Assembly: GCA_004352715.1 (NCBI GenBank)
Contig: SCFE01000032.1
Span: 2,001,086-2,048,193 of the forward strand
DNA from: Hofstenia miamia
Taxonomy: Eukaryota; Xenacoelomorpha; Acoela
Reading direction: 5' to 3'
DNA: 47,108 bases
Shown: positions 1 to 10,155 of the stretch, piece by piece
Position numbering within the stretch: the stretch's first letter is position 1
How the letters are laid out: each line of letters starts with the position of its first letter
Position numbers and translations under genes: made by a program
The notes under the pieces: model-generated
What the model was told of the DNA's origin: nothing
Database searches by the model: none
What the model saw: the letters and a program-made list of their open reading frames with translations, nothing else

Positions 1-31
<31 letters not shown>
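1..31. repeat. (TA)n microsatellite at the window edge
   Basis: A pure TA dinucleotide run opens the window and may continue outside it. It is the first of nine TA tracts seen in the window. Confidence 0.95.
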
Positions 32-36
<5 letters not shown>

Positions 37-475
37 AAACAATGCTTACTAAATAAAGGAATTGAATTGTAAGTTTTCTGCAAAATTTAAAAATTGTAAT
101 AAGGAATAGTCTTTAAAATTTCCAATTAATGCTAGCCCAGACACCTAGGTAAAAATTGCTTTACAATAGCTGTGAATTCATTTTAAAGAAGAACATTCCT
201 AATATAACGTTATAATCCAAGTAAGCTTTCTCAAATCCTATTTATTGCCGATATGCTCATGATAAATCACGGTATCTTAGTCCTAAATGGTGCGGTTTCT
301 GCTTTTGTAGATACATAACCCGTGCATTGCACGATCCCTAGAAATTATCGAAATTGGAAGACACCCAAATGTCATGGATAGAAATTATCTTTATAGCTTT
401 TATCGTAAAACTTTGTGTTTTTTCACTTTTTAAATCAAGACAGGTATATAGGCATGTTAAACCACGTAGCCAAAT
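32..475. other. AT-rich sequence, nothing recognised
   Basis: No coding pattern, repeat or RNA gene is visible. An open frame from 354 to 575 has no recognisable domain, and its second half is only translated palindrome repeat, so it is not called as a gene. Confidence 0.6.
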
Positions 476-565
476 ACTGGTGGACCACCAGTGGCAGATA
501 CGGTGGGGTTTGGCCACCCGTGCACCAGTGGTCCACTGTTGGCTAATTGGTGGGCCACTGGTGGC
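476..565. repeat. Diverged cluster of CCACTGGTGG palindromic units
   Basis: Several copies of the 10-mer CCACCAGTGG or its reverse complement CCACTGGTGG occur here in both orientations with mismatches (for example around 478-494 and 550-565). It is the same motif that is tandemly arrayed at 1104-1536, so this looks like an outlying, older copy of that array. Confidence 0.7.
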
Positions 566-908
566 AAAAATATGATTTAAGCATTAGAGCAATGTCTGAA
601 ATGTTGTAAAAGCAAACTTTTATATTGATAGAGTTTAAACATTGCAGTTTAAACTAACACAAACCCAACAAAGGCTTGAAGGACATGTTAGCAAGCTCAC
701 CATTTACATTGAATTTAGATTGACAATAGAAAGTATAATGAAATTTTTATAATAACCAATAACAACAAGCACACAAAAATGCCCAATTTAGATTTAATTT
801 TCAATTTCCGAAGAAATTGCAATTTTTAAACATTATTTTTTTCCAATAATTAAAAATATATTTTGCCCAATTTTAAGTACTCATGTAAACATTGATTTCA
901 AGGTCCAC
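566..908. other. AT-rich sequence, nothing recognised
   Basis: Only low-complexity A/T-rich sequence is seen, with no convincing ORF or repeat boundary. Confidence 0.6.
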
Positions 909-1388
909 AATAATTGTGATAAATTATTTTGAAATTTCATTCTCCACATATATCTCATAATTTTTGCAAACAGAAAATTGCAAAAAAGCTCTTCACAATG
1001 AATTTTATATGTTTATGAGATCTAAGAGAGCATAATAATGAATAATGTCTTACTTGCAAGCATTAGCTCATGTATTATTTACGATTAAGTGTAAATCAGA
1101 TGTCACTAGTGGTCCACCAGTGGTCCACTGGTGGCTATGAGTGGCTGNAATAATCGTGAATAAATTATTTTGAAATTTCATTCTGCACATATATCTTATA
1201 ATTTTTGCAAACAGAAAATTGCAAAAAAGCTCTTCACAATGAATTTTATATGTTTATGAGATCTAAGAGAGCATAATAATGAATAATATTTTACTTGCAA
1301 GCATTAGCTCATATATTATTTATGATTAAGAGTAAATCATATGTCACTAGTGGTCCACCAGTGGTCCACTGGTGACTATGAGTGGCTG
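909..1388. repeat. Direct duplication of about 239 bp around a one-base gap
   Basis: Copy 1 (909-1147) and copy 2 (1149-1388) are almost identical, differing at a handful of positions. Both end in the same palindrome-bearing stretch (ctatgagtggctg). The single N at 1148 lies exactly between them. This may be a true tandem duplication or an unresolved overlap left by the assembler; the scattered differences favour a real duplication or two haplotypes placed in tandem. Confidence 0.85.
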
Positions 1389-1536
1389 AAATTGCTACTA
1401 CTGCCACTGCTTATCCACCAGTGGTCCACTAGTGGCTATGAGTGGCTGTAATTGCCACTCCTGGCACTGCTTCCCCACCAGTGGTCCACTGGTGGCCGCC
1501 AATGCCACTCATTCCCCACCAGTGGACCACTGGTGG
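1104..1536. repeat. Tandem array of a 21-bp near-perfect palindrome
   Basis: The unit CCACCAGTGG-W-CCACTGGTGG is two 10-bp inverted arms around one A/T base. It occurs at 1114-1134, 1355-1375 (one arm mismatched), 1415-1435, 1475-1495 and 1516-1536. The 1376-1495 part forms two 60-bp tandem units, each beginning ctatgagtggctg. At 1104-1134 the sequence also reads as three 11-bp direct repeats (CACYAGTGGTC). It can form cruciforms and stands out by its GC content. Function is unknown; it could be a mobile-element terminus, a satellite seed or a protein-binding array. Confidence 0.9.
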
Positions 1537-1753
1537 TGGCTACATGGGTAAGACTGGGACCAATACAATTCTGTTATCACGGAATCCCAGTGCAAATGAT
1601 GAATGCTGTGTTATTCGTCAGAGGAGGTCTTTGGTTGCTTCAATAAAACGATTCTTGAGCTAAGATATTTAGCTTTTGTAGAGGTAATATCAATAGTATT
1701 TTGTACAAACGAAAAAATTTAAAGATTATATTATTTTGTAAAAAGTCAAAGGC

Positions 1754-2534
1754 TTAAGGGGGTGTCACACGGTCCAATTTGTGTATTAACTTAATTGCTC
1801 TGTAAACAACTAACCGCAAGTTGGAAGGTCGTTGAGTTGATACACTATACAATTTGTGTGTTAAACTTGTAAATATAACCCGAATTCTACTACAACTTAT
1901 TTTAATACTTTAGGTTAAAAGTTTATTGCTTTCATTGATATTATATTCTACGAGGTATTGAAACAGAGGAAGATTGCGAATTTCGAATTTTTTTTTGAAA
2001 TTTTCATCAATAGTCATACACATCACCCTCGACAATATCATTTATAAACAATGTGTTGAAAAATATAACACAATTTTTACATTAGTTTCTTGTACTCTTC
2101 TATTAAAATTAAATTATCTTTTACATAATTATTTCAGAATGTGTATTAATTTGCTTAATTCTTTTCTAGAATTATCTCCTTTAATTGAATAACGGAACTG
2201 ATGCATAATTGTACAGTCATGTTAAATCCTATTTGGTGACTTACAAAATTATTGATTGCAATTACAAACCAATTTTTTTTGCACATTAGGGAACATCATT
2301 TTTGTATTCAAATTCAATAGTATGGGCGGACTTCACCAACATACACTTTCTCCAAAATTTCAAGGAACAATTCTGTGCCTTCTCAAAATCAAAAGCCCCT
2401 AGATCGCTGAAATCAGGTTGTACGACTATCTTGAAGAGGTGATACATGTTCAAAGTTATATCGTGGATTTGTGGTCCGAGTAATTATGTAATTAAGTTTG
2501 ACACACACGTTTGATCGTGTATCACCTCCCTTAA
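1754..2534. mobile_element. MITE-like element with about 44-bp terminal inverted repeats and TTAA ends
   Basis: The left end (1754-1797) begins TTAAGGGGGTGTCACACGG, and the reverse complement of 2491-2534 begins TTAAGGGAGGTGATACACG. The two align along their full length at roughly 75-80 percent identity, both ending in ACTTAATT. TTAA at both outer edges could be a target-site duplication, which would fit piggyBac-like TTAA insertion, or a TTA/TAA target plus one base as in PIF/Harbinger. The interior has no recognisable transposase; the ORF at 1974-2192 looks accidental. A partial second copy of the terminal motif lies at about 1836-1873. Confidence 0.75.
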
Positions 2535-3185
2535 CTTACGCACCTGTTAATGAGCTGAAATGTTACATTGCATGGCCCATACGTAAATCCAATTATGAAA
2601 TTCTTATTTTTTTCGTCGGAGGTTATTTAAAATGCGTAATTTAATATTTTCTTGTTGCTTTAGTATATTTAGCTAATGTTTATATTGATTTATATAATTG
2701 TGAAAACTTTCAATCAAATTATTAGTTATAACTTAACTACTCAAATTTTCTAAATATATAATTTCCATTCTAAAATCTTAAACGCATTGGAGAAAGCTTT
2801 ATAAGATTAGAGCATTCTATCTTTTAAATATGATTTCAGAAAACGTGGCATTCGATTTCATAACAATGGCATGTGTAAATGTCTATTGTGTACGTTACCA
2901 ATAATAAAGAGATTGTAAGTTCAATGGTAAAATTGACAATTGGTTGAAATTAAATTCTTTGTTTGTTTGTAATATTATTCATCAAGCGCCAAAAAGATTT
3001 TTTTGTACATACTGCCATGGAGTCGTTGTCGCAGTGAACTACTCAAAGTAGCAATGTGTACAAAATAACTAAAATGTTTCAAGAATTCTTCGATTAATGT
3101 TATTAAATGCTTAAAAACATATTTTTTTAATAATTGAAGCTATATAACATATTTTTATTGATTTCATTATTTAAAATTAGTAAAA
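2535..3185. other. AT-rich sequence, nothing recognised
   Basis: No coding or repeat structure could be supported across this stretch. Confidence 0.6.
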
Positions 3186-3242
3186 GTTGGGTGTTTAGAA
3201 GACCCGACAAAAAAGCTGGGTGAATAGAATACATTTCCGTCT

Positions 3243-3365
3243 TAACTACACGATTTTACTCTGGATGATTAAATCATGTAGTTAATAAATCGCAAGTTTA
3301 CATTCCAGCAATTCCCAACAAAGTAAATTCCCAACAAAGTCGGACCGATTAAATCGTGTAGTTGG
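3243..3365. repeat. Stem-loop with short direct repeats
   Basis: AACTACACGATTTTA at about 3243 is matched by its near reverse complement ending at about 3283 (TTAAATCATGTAGTT), giving an imperfect hairpin of about 13-15 bp. The right arm recurs as gattaaatcgtgtagtt at about 3347-3363. Between them attcccaacaaagt occurs twice in tandem. This may be the end of a small non-autonomous transposon, but no partner end was found. Confidence 0.5.
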
Positions 3366-3417
3366 GACAGGTCTTTGTTAAATGGCTGAAGTTGTTTTTG
3401 TTTTAAAAAAATACGTT

Positions 3418-3827
3418 CAGGAAAAATTGTAACGGAACCGGGCTTTGAAAGACCGGAACTGTGTCAAGACCGAATTGTCTGAAAAACCAAGAATGAAATG
3501 GACCCGGCCCGGGCCTGTGCATGAAATTTCTGCACAACGGGTCTATAATTGTTTATCTATTACATTACGATATTATATCAACAACTATATTCCATTGACT
3601 TATTATACATCAAAAAGTAAACCCACGACTATAAGAATTGTAATTATCTCAAAAATTGCCTTATAATAGCAAGTAACAATCTTTCTCATTTATTTACAAA
3701 GAATCTTATAATGGTTTTGAATATGACAGGCCAGGCGGGGCTTGGCCTGGCCTACATTTTTCCAATTGCAACGAGACGGGCTGTGCTGGGCTTGGTTAAT
3801 GACTTAAAATACCCGGTTACATCTCTG
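3418..3827. mobile_element. GC-rich hAT-like non-autonomous remnant (tentative)
   Basis: Read from the right edge on the minus strand the sequence starts CAGAGATGTAACCGGGTAT. This resembles the end seen at 12940 (CAGAGGTGCAATCGGGTT) and the CAGRG-type ends common in hAT elements. The interior is rich in CCCGG/GGCC words, including the perfect palindrome GGCCCGGGCC near 3504, in strong contrast to the AT-rich surroundings. A left end is only weakly suggested (cag...tgtaacggaaccggg at 3418-3441), and no 8-bp target duplication is visible. Confidence 0.4.
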
Positions 3828-4429
3828 CAATTCAGTGATTTTGATGAAGAGAAGATTAAGTATATTAGAGAAAGTTATTAAAACCGAAAATTTGGAGACA
3901 TCTGCAGAATGAGTAAAACATGATGCAGATAAAACCGACATGTTATCGCGGATACCATAGAATTGAATCTTGGAATGCTATTTCGTTAGGTGATTACATC
4001 TCAATGGATAAGACATGTAGAAAATACGTAACCAACATGGTTGCTGTAGAAATATAGAGTAGTTAATAGCTTTGGGTAAAGTCAGAATCAATTAGTAGAC
4101 ATCGAAGGAGAACTATATTGAACTTTGAAAATTCCCAACAGAAGAAATTGCTGATGCTGCATTGGTCACTATGAAGAACACAAAGAGTCATTGTACTAAA
4201 ATCCTGTAAAACAAATGACGCGGGAATGAAACTTTTTCTCAAATATGTCAGAGACAAGCTACGCAGCAACTCGAACCGATGTTCATATGTGTTCAGTTAC
4301 TGGTGATTCGTTAATACTTCAAGATAAACTATTCCAAGTATTGCAAGCATCAGACGAAATATTTTTTGACTACTTTCGATAGATGGCGCACAAAAATTCT
4401 GCGATTATGCAATCTATAGACTATCTTTA
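3828..4429. other. AT-rich sequence, nothing recognised
   Basis: Several short open frames exist on both strands, for example minus 4063-4269, but none shows a family motif, so none is called. Confidence 0.5.
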
Positions 4430-4664
4430 TACATTGAATAAAATTTTATATCTTTTAAAATTGTTAAAATTACAAATCGCCTCTGGGAATATAGATACTT
4501 GAGCAATGGTAATTACAAATAATATAAAGGGACTTCCAAGGATATTATAGATCTTTGGCCTTTTGCATTTATAATTTGTACTGATTTTACATTGAATAAA
4601 ATTTTAAACATTTATATATCTTTTAAAATTGTTAAAATTACAAATCGCCTCTGGGAATATAGAT
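4430..4664. repeat. Local duplication ending exactly at a one-base gap
   Basis: About 70 bp at 4430-4497 (tacattgaataaaatt to ctctgggaatatagat) is repeated at about 4588-4664, where it stops at the N at 4665. The repeat ending precisely at the gap suggests that two contig ends carry the same sequence and the join was not resolved. Confidence 0.75.
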
Positions 4665-4665
4665 N

Positions 4666-4984
4666 GAAGATATAAATAATAATATTGTAAATAATTAACT
4701 CTTGTGAAAAAAATATATTTAGAAATATATTTTTTTGTTTTAGAAGAGTTTTTATTACAAACCTTTAATGCCCATTTTAGTTTAACTCTAAGCTTTTTTA
4801 TCATTAGTTGTGTACATTAGTAAATAATATATTAGCATAGTTTAAATTACTCATAACGAATGCATGAAACATTTGAATTACGGCAACGAGGGGAGGGGGG
4901 GGTAACTGTTGGGAAACATGGGTTATCTTTCTAATAACTACAGCCATTTTTTAAATAATAGTATTTATTTACGATGTGAAATTA
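4666..4984. other. AT-rich spacer with a G-run
   Basis: The only notable element is a purine run with about eight consecutive Gs near 4890. It may be the 3' flank of the LINE that lies to the right on the minus strand, but no tail or target duplication is clear. Confidence 0.4.
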
Positions 4985-6445
4985 AGCTTTGAATCTATTG
5001 TTACTCCTAGATATTTAAACTTATTAACAGGTATAACAGATGTATTATTGAAATTAATTCAATAGTTTATAGAGATGTCCGTTTTTTCTAAAAGGTTGCA
5101 TTATGCAAAATTCAGTTTTTTTGCATTAATACGCAATCTATGCCTGCTAAAATAGTTGCTTAATTTTATACAATTCTATTCAATAACTTTTACAGCTTTG
5201 TCTAAGGATTTATTTCCACAGTAAATAGATCTATCATTGGCGTATTGTGTTATTTCGCAGTCAGTAATTTCCTTCATGTCATTCACATAAATATTAAAAA
5301 TCAGGGGACCTAGTATGGTTCCTTGAGGTATACCAGTATTGGCAGACAAACAATTTGAAAACTTATCATTTAATTTAACTTGCTGAACTCTATTACTTAA
5401 GTAAATAGATATAAGGTGAGCACTGTTAAGAGAAAAACCAATATATTTTAATTGTTTTATTAATATCTCATGATTAATAGAATCGAATGCTTTTGATAGG
5501 TCTAGACAGACAACCGCAACAAATTTATTATAGAGTCTAATAATGTTCTCCATTTTTCTGTCCTTTGTGTAATTGCGTCTGATGTTGAGTAATTTTTTCT
5601 GAAACCAAAATGTGATTTGAACCACAATTTATGATTATTTAAATGAAGTGTAATTTGTTTGTGTAATAGTCTTTCAAATGTTTTACTGATTGGTGATGTA
5701 ATAGAAATAGGTCGATAGTTTTTGGGACATTTTGGGTCGTCTTTTTTGTAAATTTGAGTAATATTAGCCTGCTTCATGAAATCAGGAAAAATATTTCATT
5801 TTAAGCATTCATTAAAGATATAATTTAAAGGTTTGGCAATATATTTCGCCTTATTTTTTAGTAACCATATTTGAATTTTCGTATTGATTTCCTTCAGAGT
5901 CTAAAATTTTTTCTATGGGAGAAGATTTTGATTTGATACAATTCGAGATTTCGTTAATCAATCTCCATTTATTCTTTTGGTTTGTAGTTTTCGGTGTTCA
6001 TGTTTAATATATTCATTGTAAGCTTTACAATGCTCTATATTAGAAATATTTCTAGCTTTTTTATATAATGCATAACTTTCAGGAGTACCGTCGTTAGAAC
6101 AAATTTCAAAGCGTAATTTTTTTGTTATTAATTCCTTGCAGAAATCGGAAAGCCATGGCTTGACATTTTTTATATTTTTATGAGAATGGTTAGTAACATG
6201 GATTTACTTTTTAAGACAATATTCATCTAGATAGTATTCAAGAATATCAAGAAAGTTTTTGATCATGTTGTTAGGATCAATCGCAACGTATACAGAAGTC
6301 CAAGTTTCACGTGAAAGTGCGTTTTTGAGGTTATCTATATTATAAGAAGATTTTTCGCGAATAGTGATTCATTTTTTGGATATTTCAGATTTTATTTTAG
6401 CTTTAGAGAAACAAGCTGATATTATACAGTGATCAGAGAATGGAC
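4985..6445 (-). pseudogene. APE-type LINE (CR1/Jockey-like) ORF2 remnant: endonuclease end plus reverse transcriptase
   Basis: This is a decayed non-LTR retrotransposon ORF2. On the minus strand the endonuclease C-terminal motif FSDHCIIS sits at about 6421-6443. It is followed by the linker and then the RT: NYRPISITSPISKTFERLL (about 5650-5720), motif A VCLDLSKAFDSINHEIL (about 5460-5515), motif B GIPQGTILGPLIFNIYVND (about 5280-5340), motif C, and a thumb motif FKYLGVTIDSKL (about 4995-5030). Motif C reads YAND instead of YADD, so a catalytic aspartate is lost. There is a frameshift near 5500-5600, plus a few stops in the linker and after motif C. The element is 5' truncated, lacking ORF1 and most of the endonuclease. 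It is fairly young by the standard of this window because long stretches remain open. Confidence 0.92.
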
Positions 6446-6927
6446 ATTCATAGGAGTAGTATAAGAGTATATTACAATGAGCTCTATTTTTTCTGAAAAA
6501 AATTATAAAATAACTGTGATACGTCAAAAATTTCCAAATATCATTTCGCTCTTTTGTATGACATCATGTTTTAAATAAGGAGCTAGCATGATTACAGTAC
6601 ACAAATGGCATATTTATAATTTTTCCAGATTACTGCATTTTGGTATACATAGCATAAAGTCTTTGATCTAAACTTTGCTTTTTTGTCTGAAATATTGGCT
6701 AAAAATTACTGAGTTTATGAATTAAATTGAAAATATAAAACATCATTTATGTAACATATGTTTCGGCATGCCATTGCCATCATAAACTTCTCACGATAAA
6801 ATTCACAAAATATTCATCAATATATAATATAATTTTTTTACAATAATTTTGGTAGATTTAGCTTCATATTTATATGCATCTTTCTTGTTATGCTTGGTTT
6901 CCTTAATAATATATAAATTGATTTAAT
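6446..6927. other. AT-rich sequence, nothing recognised
   Basis: This lies upstream of the LINE endonuclease remnant. I could not read endonuclease motifs here, so the element is probably 5' truncated close to 6445. Confidence 0.5.
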
Positions 6928-7110
6928 GATGCTTAGTTGAATGTTGTCAATTGCTTGGATAAGACCTTATAAGTAAATTTCATATCTTTAGGTGATTGGA
7001 GATGGTTGATTGATTTTTGTTTTCTTTAATTCTTGATTTTAGGGATACATCTTATTTTTAAATATAATTTAGTAGTTTTTTTAGATTGTTCTGCAATTTT
7101 ATTGATTGTA
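6928..7110. repeat. Direct repeat, copy 1, left of the integrase remnant
   Basis: This sequence (gatgcttagttgaatgttgt to ttttattgattgta) recurs in the same orientation at 8885-9188 with few differences. Copy 1 lacks about 125 bp that copy 2 has in the middle (about 8990-9115). The pair brackets a Gypsy-type integrase fragment, as LTRs would, but no TG...CA ends are visible. Confidence 0.85.
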
Positions 7111-8440
7111 TTGTGGCATAATTGGTGGAAAAGGGAAAAGAAAAAAGAAGGAAACAAAGACTAACAATAAACTGTGATTTATTTATTTCCTTCTGTAAAC
7201 CAACCCAATTATCCCTTTTGATTAAGTGTAAATTCAATTTTAGTGTAGTTAATACAAAAAGTGATAGTACGAAATCGCAATAGCTAAAATTAATAATGTC
7301 TAGTGGTGATGTTGTGTAACAGGAGACAAAGGAAATGTAAACATCGAAAGACAGGTACATACTAGATGTTTAAATGTTTGTGCAATTTCTAATATAAATA
7401 TCGTGTAACCAAATTCATCACCATCTGAATTGGTTATCAAAGGTTACATGCACCATGCTGCAGAAATATGGTTGGGTTAGTTTCTCATTCATTTTACTTT
7501 GGTATGAGATGATCGTATTGCATGTTGGTCTGTTTGTTTAATCTATCACTGGATATTGCTGTTCCTCCATTTTCGTTTTCTTTGGCTAGCAAATTTTTAT
7601 TGATAAACCTTTTCATCTCAGTTGATCGATTGTCATATGAGCTGTATCTTACGCGCCTGTTTGCCATAAAGTATGGGTGTATTTTTTATTTCCTACTTTC
7701 GTCATTCTACTTTCTCAGTCTTCCGATCTTCAGACTTTCGAGTAGGATGTTTTTGATTCACTGATTTGTCTTTGAGAGAAAGAATTGTGGCAGTGAGCGA
7801 GCTAGTCGAAGGTCGTTGATCCACTGCTTATTTCCTCAATATCTGGGTCCTTCAGTTGACCGCAGCTATTCTTAGTACCTCTGACCTTTAGTTGTCAAAG
7901 AGGACGGTGGTGGGGAAGTTTCTACTTCTTTGCCCATTATTTGGCATCGAGTTTTGGGAGGTGTAGCATACTCCTTTGCAATTGCCATTCTCCGATTGTG
8001 AGGGCTTCTCTCTTATTTGTAGTTTTTGTCTGACCTCACATCCTATAGTTGACGATAACTCTTGAGAGTTTGTCTCTCTTCATTCTGCCTGCCCTTTAGT
8101 TGGCATTTGTATTTTGGAGTTCTTCATCTGATTCTTCTGTTTTTGGAATGGTGATTTTCCCCATTTGTGTTCCTAAATTCAGTTAGTAGATTAATTTCCC
8201 ATATTTCGGGATCATATTTAAATTTATTTTTTGTGCCCTCTGGGGCATTATTCTCTTTTCTAATTCGGACTTGTTTATGTTTGCTTTGAATTCTTCATCG
8301 AATTCCTCTTCACAAATGCTGTCAAGTTCATTCATATTATTGTAGTTCCCCTCATTGATTTTGTGTGCAGAAATTCAGCATTTTGATTTAATGAAATGTG
8401 TTTGACGTCTGTCATTGCCCTTTTTAGGTTTTGGAATTGC
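7111..8440 (-). other. Decayed region downstream of the integrase remnant
   Basis: On the minus strand this follows the integrase C-terminus. Short acidic stretches can be read in changing frames, such as MNELDSICEEEFDEEF near 8285-8335 and NNAPEGTKNKFKYDPEIW near 8215-8270. A related acidic stretch (LPELDDIKEEIFDSS) follows the second integrase copy at about 26310-26360. It is therefore probably the 3' coding part of the same element, now interrupted by many stops. The minus-strand ORF at 7058-7360 is not recognisable. Confidence 0.35.
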
Positions 8441-8448
8441 AAGGTTCT

Positions 8449-8850
8449 TCAATCATTTAATTTATAATTGTTGTTTGGTAATACTTGTGCGATTGTGTAT
8501 GGCCCTGCCAATTGTGTTTTTAGTTTTCGTACCTGGTTTATGTCTTGTGTTCTCATTAAAGTGTATGCAAATACTTGATCTCCCTTTTTATGTGGTTTGC
8601 TGTAGATTTTCTTTTTGAAGTTTCTTTCCTGTCTTATTGCGAATTGCTTTGTGTTGGGGCACATAGCTTCATGAATGCTTGTCATTTGATCTTTGTTTTT
8701 TTTATGTACTCATTGTCTAGTTTTCCTGAGTATGTGTGGCATTGCATAGAGACTGGTGTAATGGCTTCTCTTCCGTACATAGCTTTGTAAGGTGTTGGTT
8801 CCTGTGGTTGACTGTACAGAGGTGTTAAAGAAATATTCAAATATTTCTAT
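8449..8850 (-). pseudogene. Gypsy-type integrase C-terminal fragment
   Basis: On the minus strand the end of the integrase catalytic core reads NTSVQSTTGTN, then in another frame TPYKAMYGREAITP (about 8770-8810). Integrases have a conserved tTGyTPyelmfGR stretch at this place. After a further frame change, the 78-codon ORF 8449-8685 carries the C-terminal domain KKGDQVFAYT...RKLKTQLAGPYTIAQVL, with the GPY/F-type motif LAGPYTI typical of Ty3/Gypsy and Ginger-type integrases. At least two frameshifts and stops disable it, and the catalytic core itself is missing. A second related copy lies at 26440-26945 on the same strand. No reverse transcriptase was found next to either copy. Confidence 0.8.
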
Positions 8851-8884
8851 TACTTCTCGCTAGTCTCTTCCTCCCACTCATGCA

Positions 8885-9188
8885 GATGCTTAGTTGAATG
8901 TTGTCAATGGCTTGGATAAGACCTTATAAGTAAATTTCATATCTTTACCTGATTGGAGATGGTTTATTGATTTTTGTTTTCTTTAATTCCTTTTTTGTAA
9001 ATTTCCTGACAGTTTTTAATGTTTTGCAGCATAGTTGCAAGTAAAATCATAAACAACTTTGGGAAGGTTTCAATCTTGGTTTGGTCTTTAGTCCTATTTA
9101 ATATCTTAGTTTATTGATTTTAGGGATAAATCTTATTTTTAAATATTTAGTAGTTTTTTTAGATTGTTCTGCAATTTTATTGATTATA
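8885..9188. repeat. Direct repeat, copy 2, right of the integrase remnant
   Basis: Longer partner of 6928-7110, carrying an extra segment of about 125 bp at about 8990-9115. The shared outer edges (gatgcttagttgaatg on the left, attttattgatt on the right) are not classic LTR ends. Confidence 0.85.
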
Positions 9189-10155
9189 TGCTTCAATATT
9201 CGATATTAACACTTGAACAGCGAGCACTCCTTTAGAATATATTTTCATCTAAGTTTCAAATGCGAAAATTATTGAATAGAAACATTATCTACTATAAGCA
9301 AATTCAATAAGATTATTGACATAATTGGAAATATGTGTACCTGCTAGTGTTTTTGTTGAATGAACAATGAAGCAAATGAAGCAAACAAAAAATGCTTAAA
9401 GGTCAATTTGACTAGAGTTAAAATATGTAAATGCGCAAATATAATCATTTTGTTTATTTTTAGTATCATTAATTTGCAGAATAGCTCTGGAAAAATACGA
9501 GAAGCTGAATTTTTTTCAATTTCTTTGCAACAAAAGTACACACAGTAACAAATTGATGGCAAATTAGGTTTTCTATATGTTTATGTAAAAGAAATTATAC
9601 AACATTGGCTCCGGAGCAAACACATTTCAAAAATCTGTCCTTAAATAGGTCCATCAAATTCGACTACATTCTCTGGATAATTTTTTCTATGGACTCCAGC
9701 AAATATTGTTTCAGATTTTGCAGAATTTTTGGTTTTTTCTTTTTACATCGTCCTTCATGATCCTTCAAGTATTTTCATTGGCCTTTGCAAAATTTGCAGA
9801 TTTTTTTCTCTGAAGAAATTTTCGGGTATGGCTTGAAAGTAGGGTGAGTCCGAAATGGGTTAAACTCTACAAAAATATCAGTGGTATCCTTTGAACTGTC
9901 TACAGTGCCTCCTTCCAAAATTTAAGGTAAAACCTTTATAGCTCAAAGCACCACCAAACCATGCATTTCTCTAAAAAAATTTGGAAATGGCTTGAGAGGC
10001 GTCTTGGCTGTTGTAGACCAATAAAAAAATCTTTGATATGAGCTTCTTGAAATTTGGGTTCAAATGACCGAAATACACCAAAAATGGATGCAACTAAAAG
10101 TCTGCAAATACAACAACCAGCAGTGGCCACAACTAAAAATTGAATGCCCACATCA
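9189..10155. other. AT-rich sequence, nothing recognised
   Basis: Open frames overlap on both strands at 9344-9562 and on the minus strand at 9936-10169. None has a recognisable domain, and both-strand openness is expected in low-GC sequence. Confidence 0.5.

Noticed and set aside
354-575. Small gene at the left end
   Set aside because: Its C-terminal half is translated palindrome repeat and there is no domain.
1104-1536. CRISPR-like array
   Set aside because: Units are palindromic and spaced 40-60 bp, but the spacers are themselves repeats, and the context is eukaryotic.
3445-3666. Open frame in the GC-rich patch
   Set aside because: It lies inside the putative non-autonomous hAT remnant and has no protein similarity I can recognise.
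9344-9562. Overlapping ORFs on opposite strands
   Set aside because: Both-strand openness without motifs is expected at this base composition.
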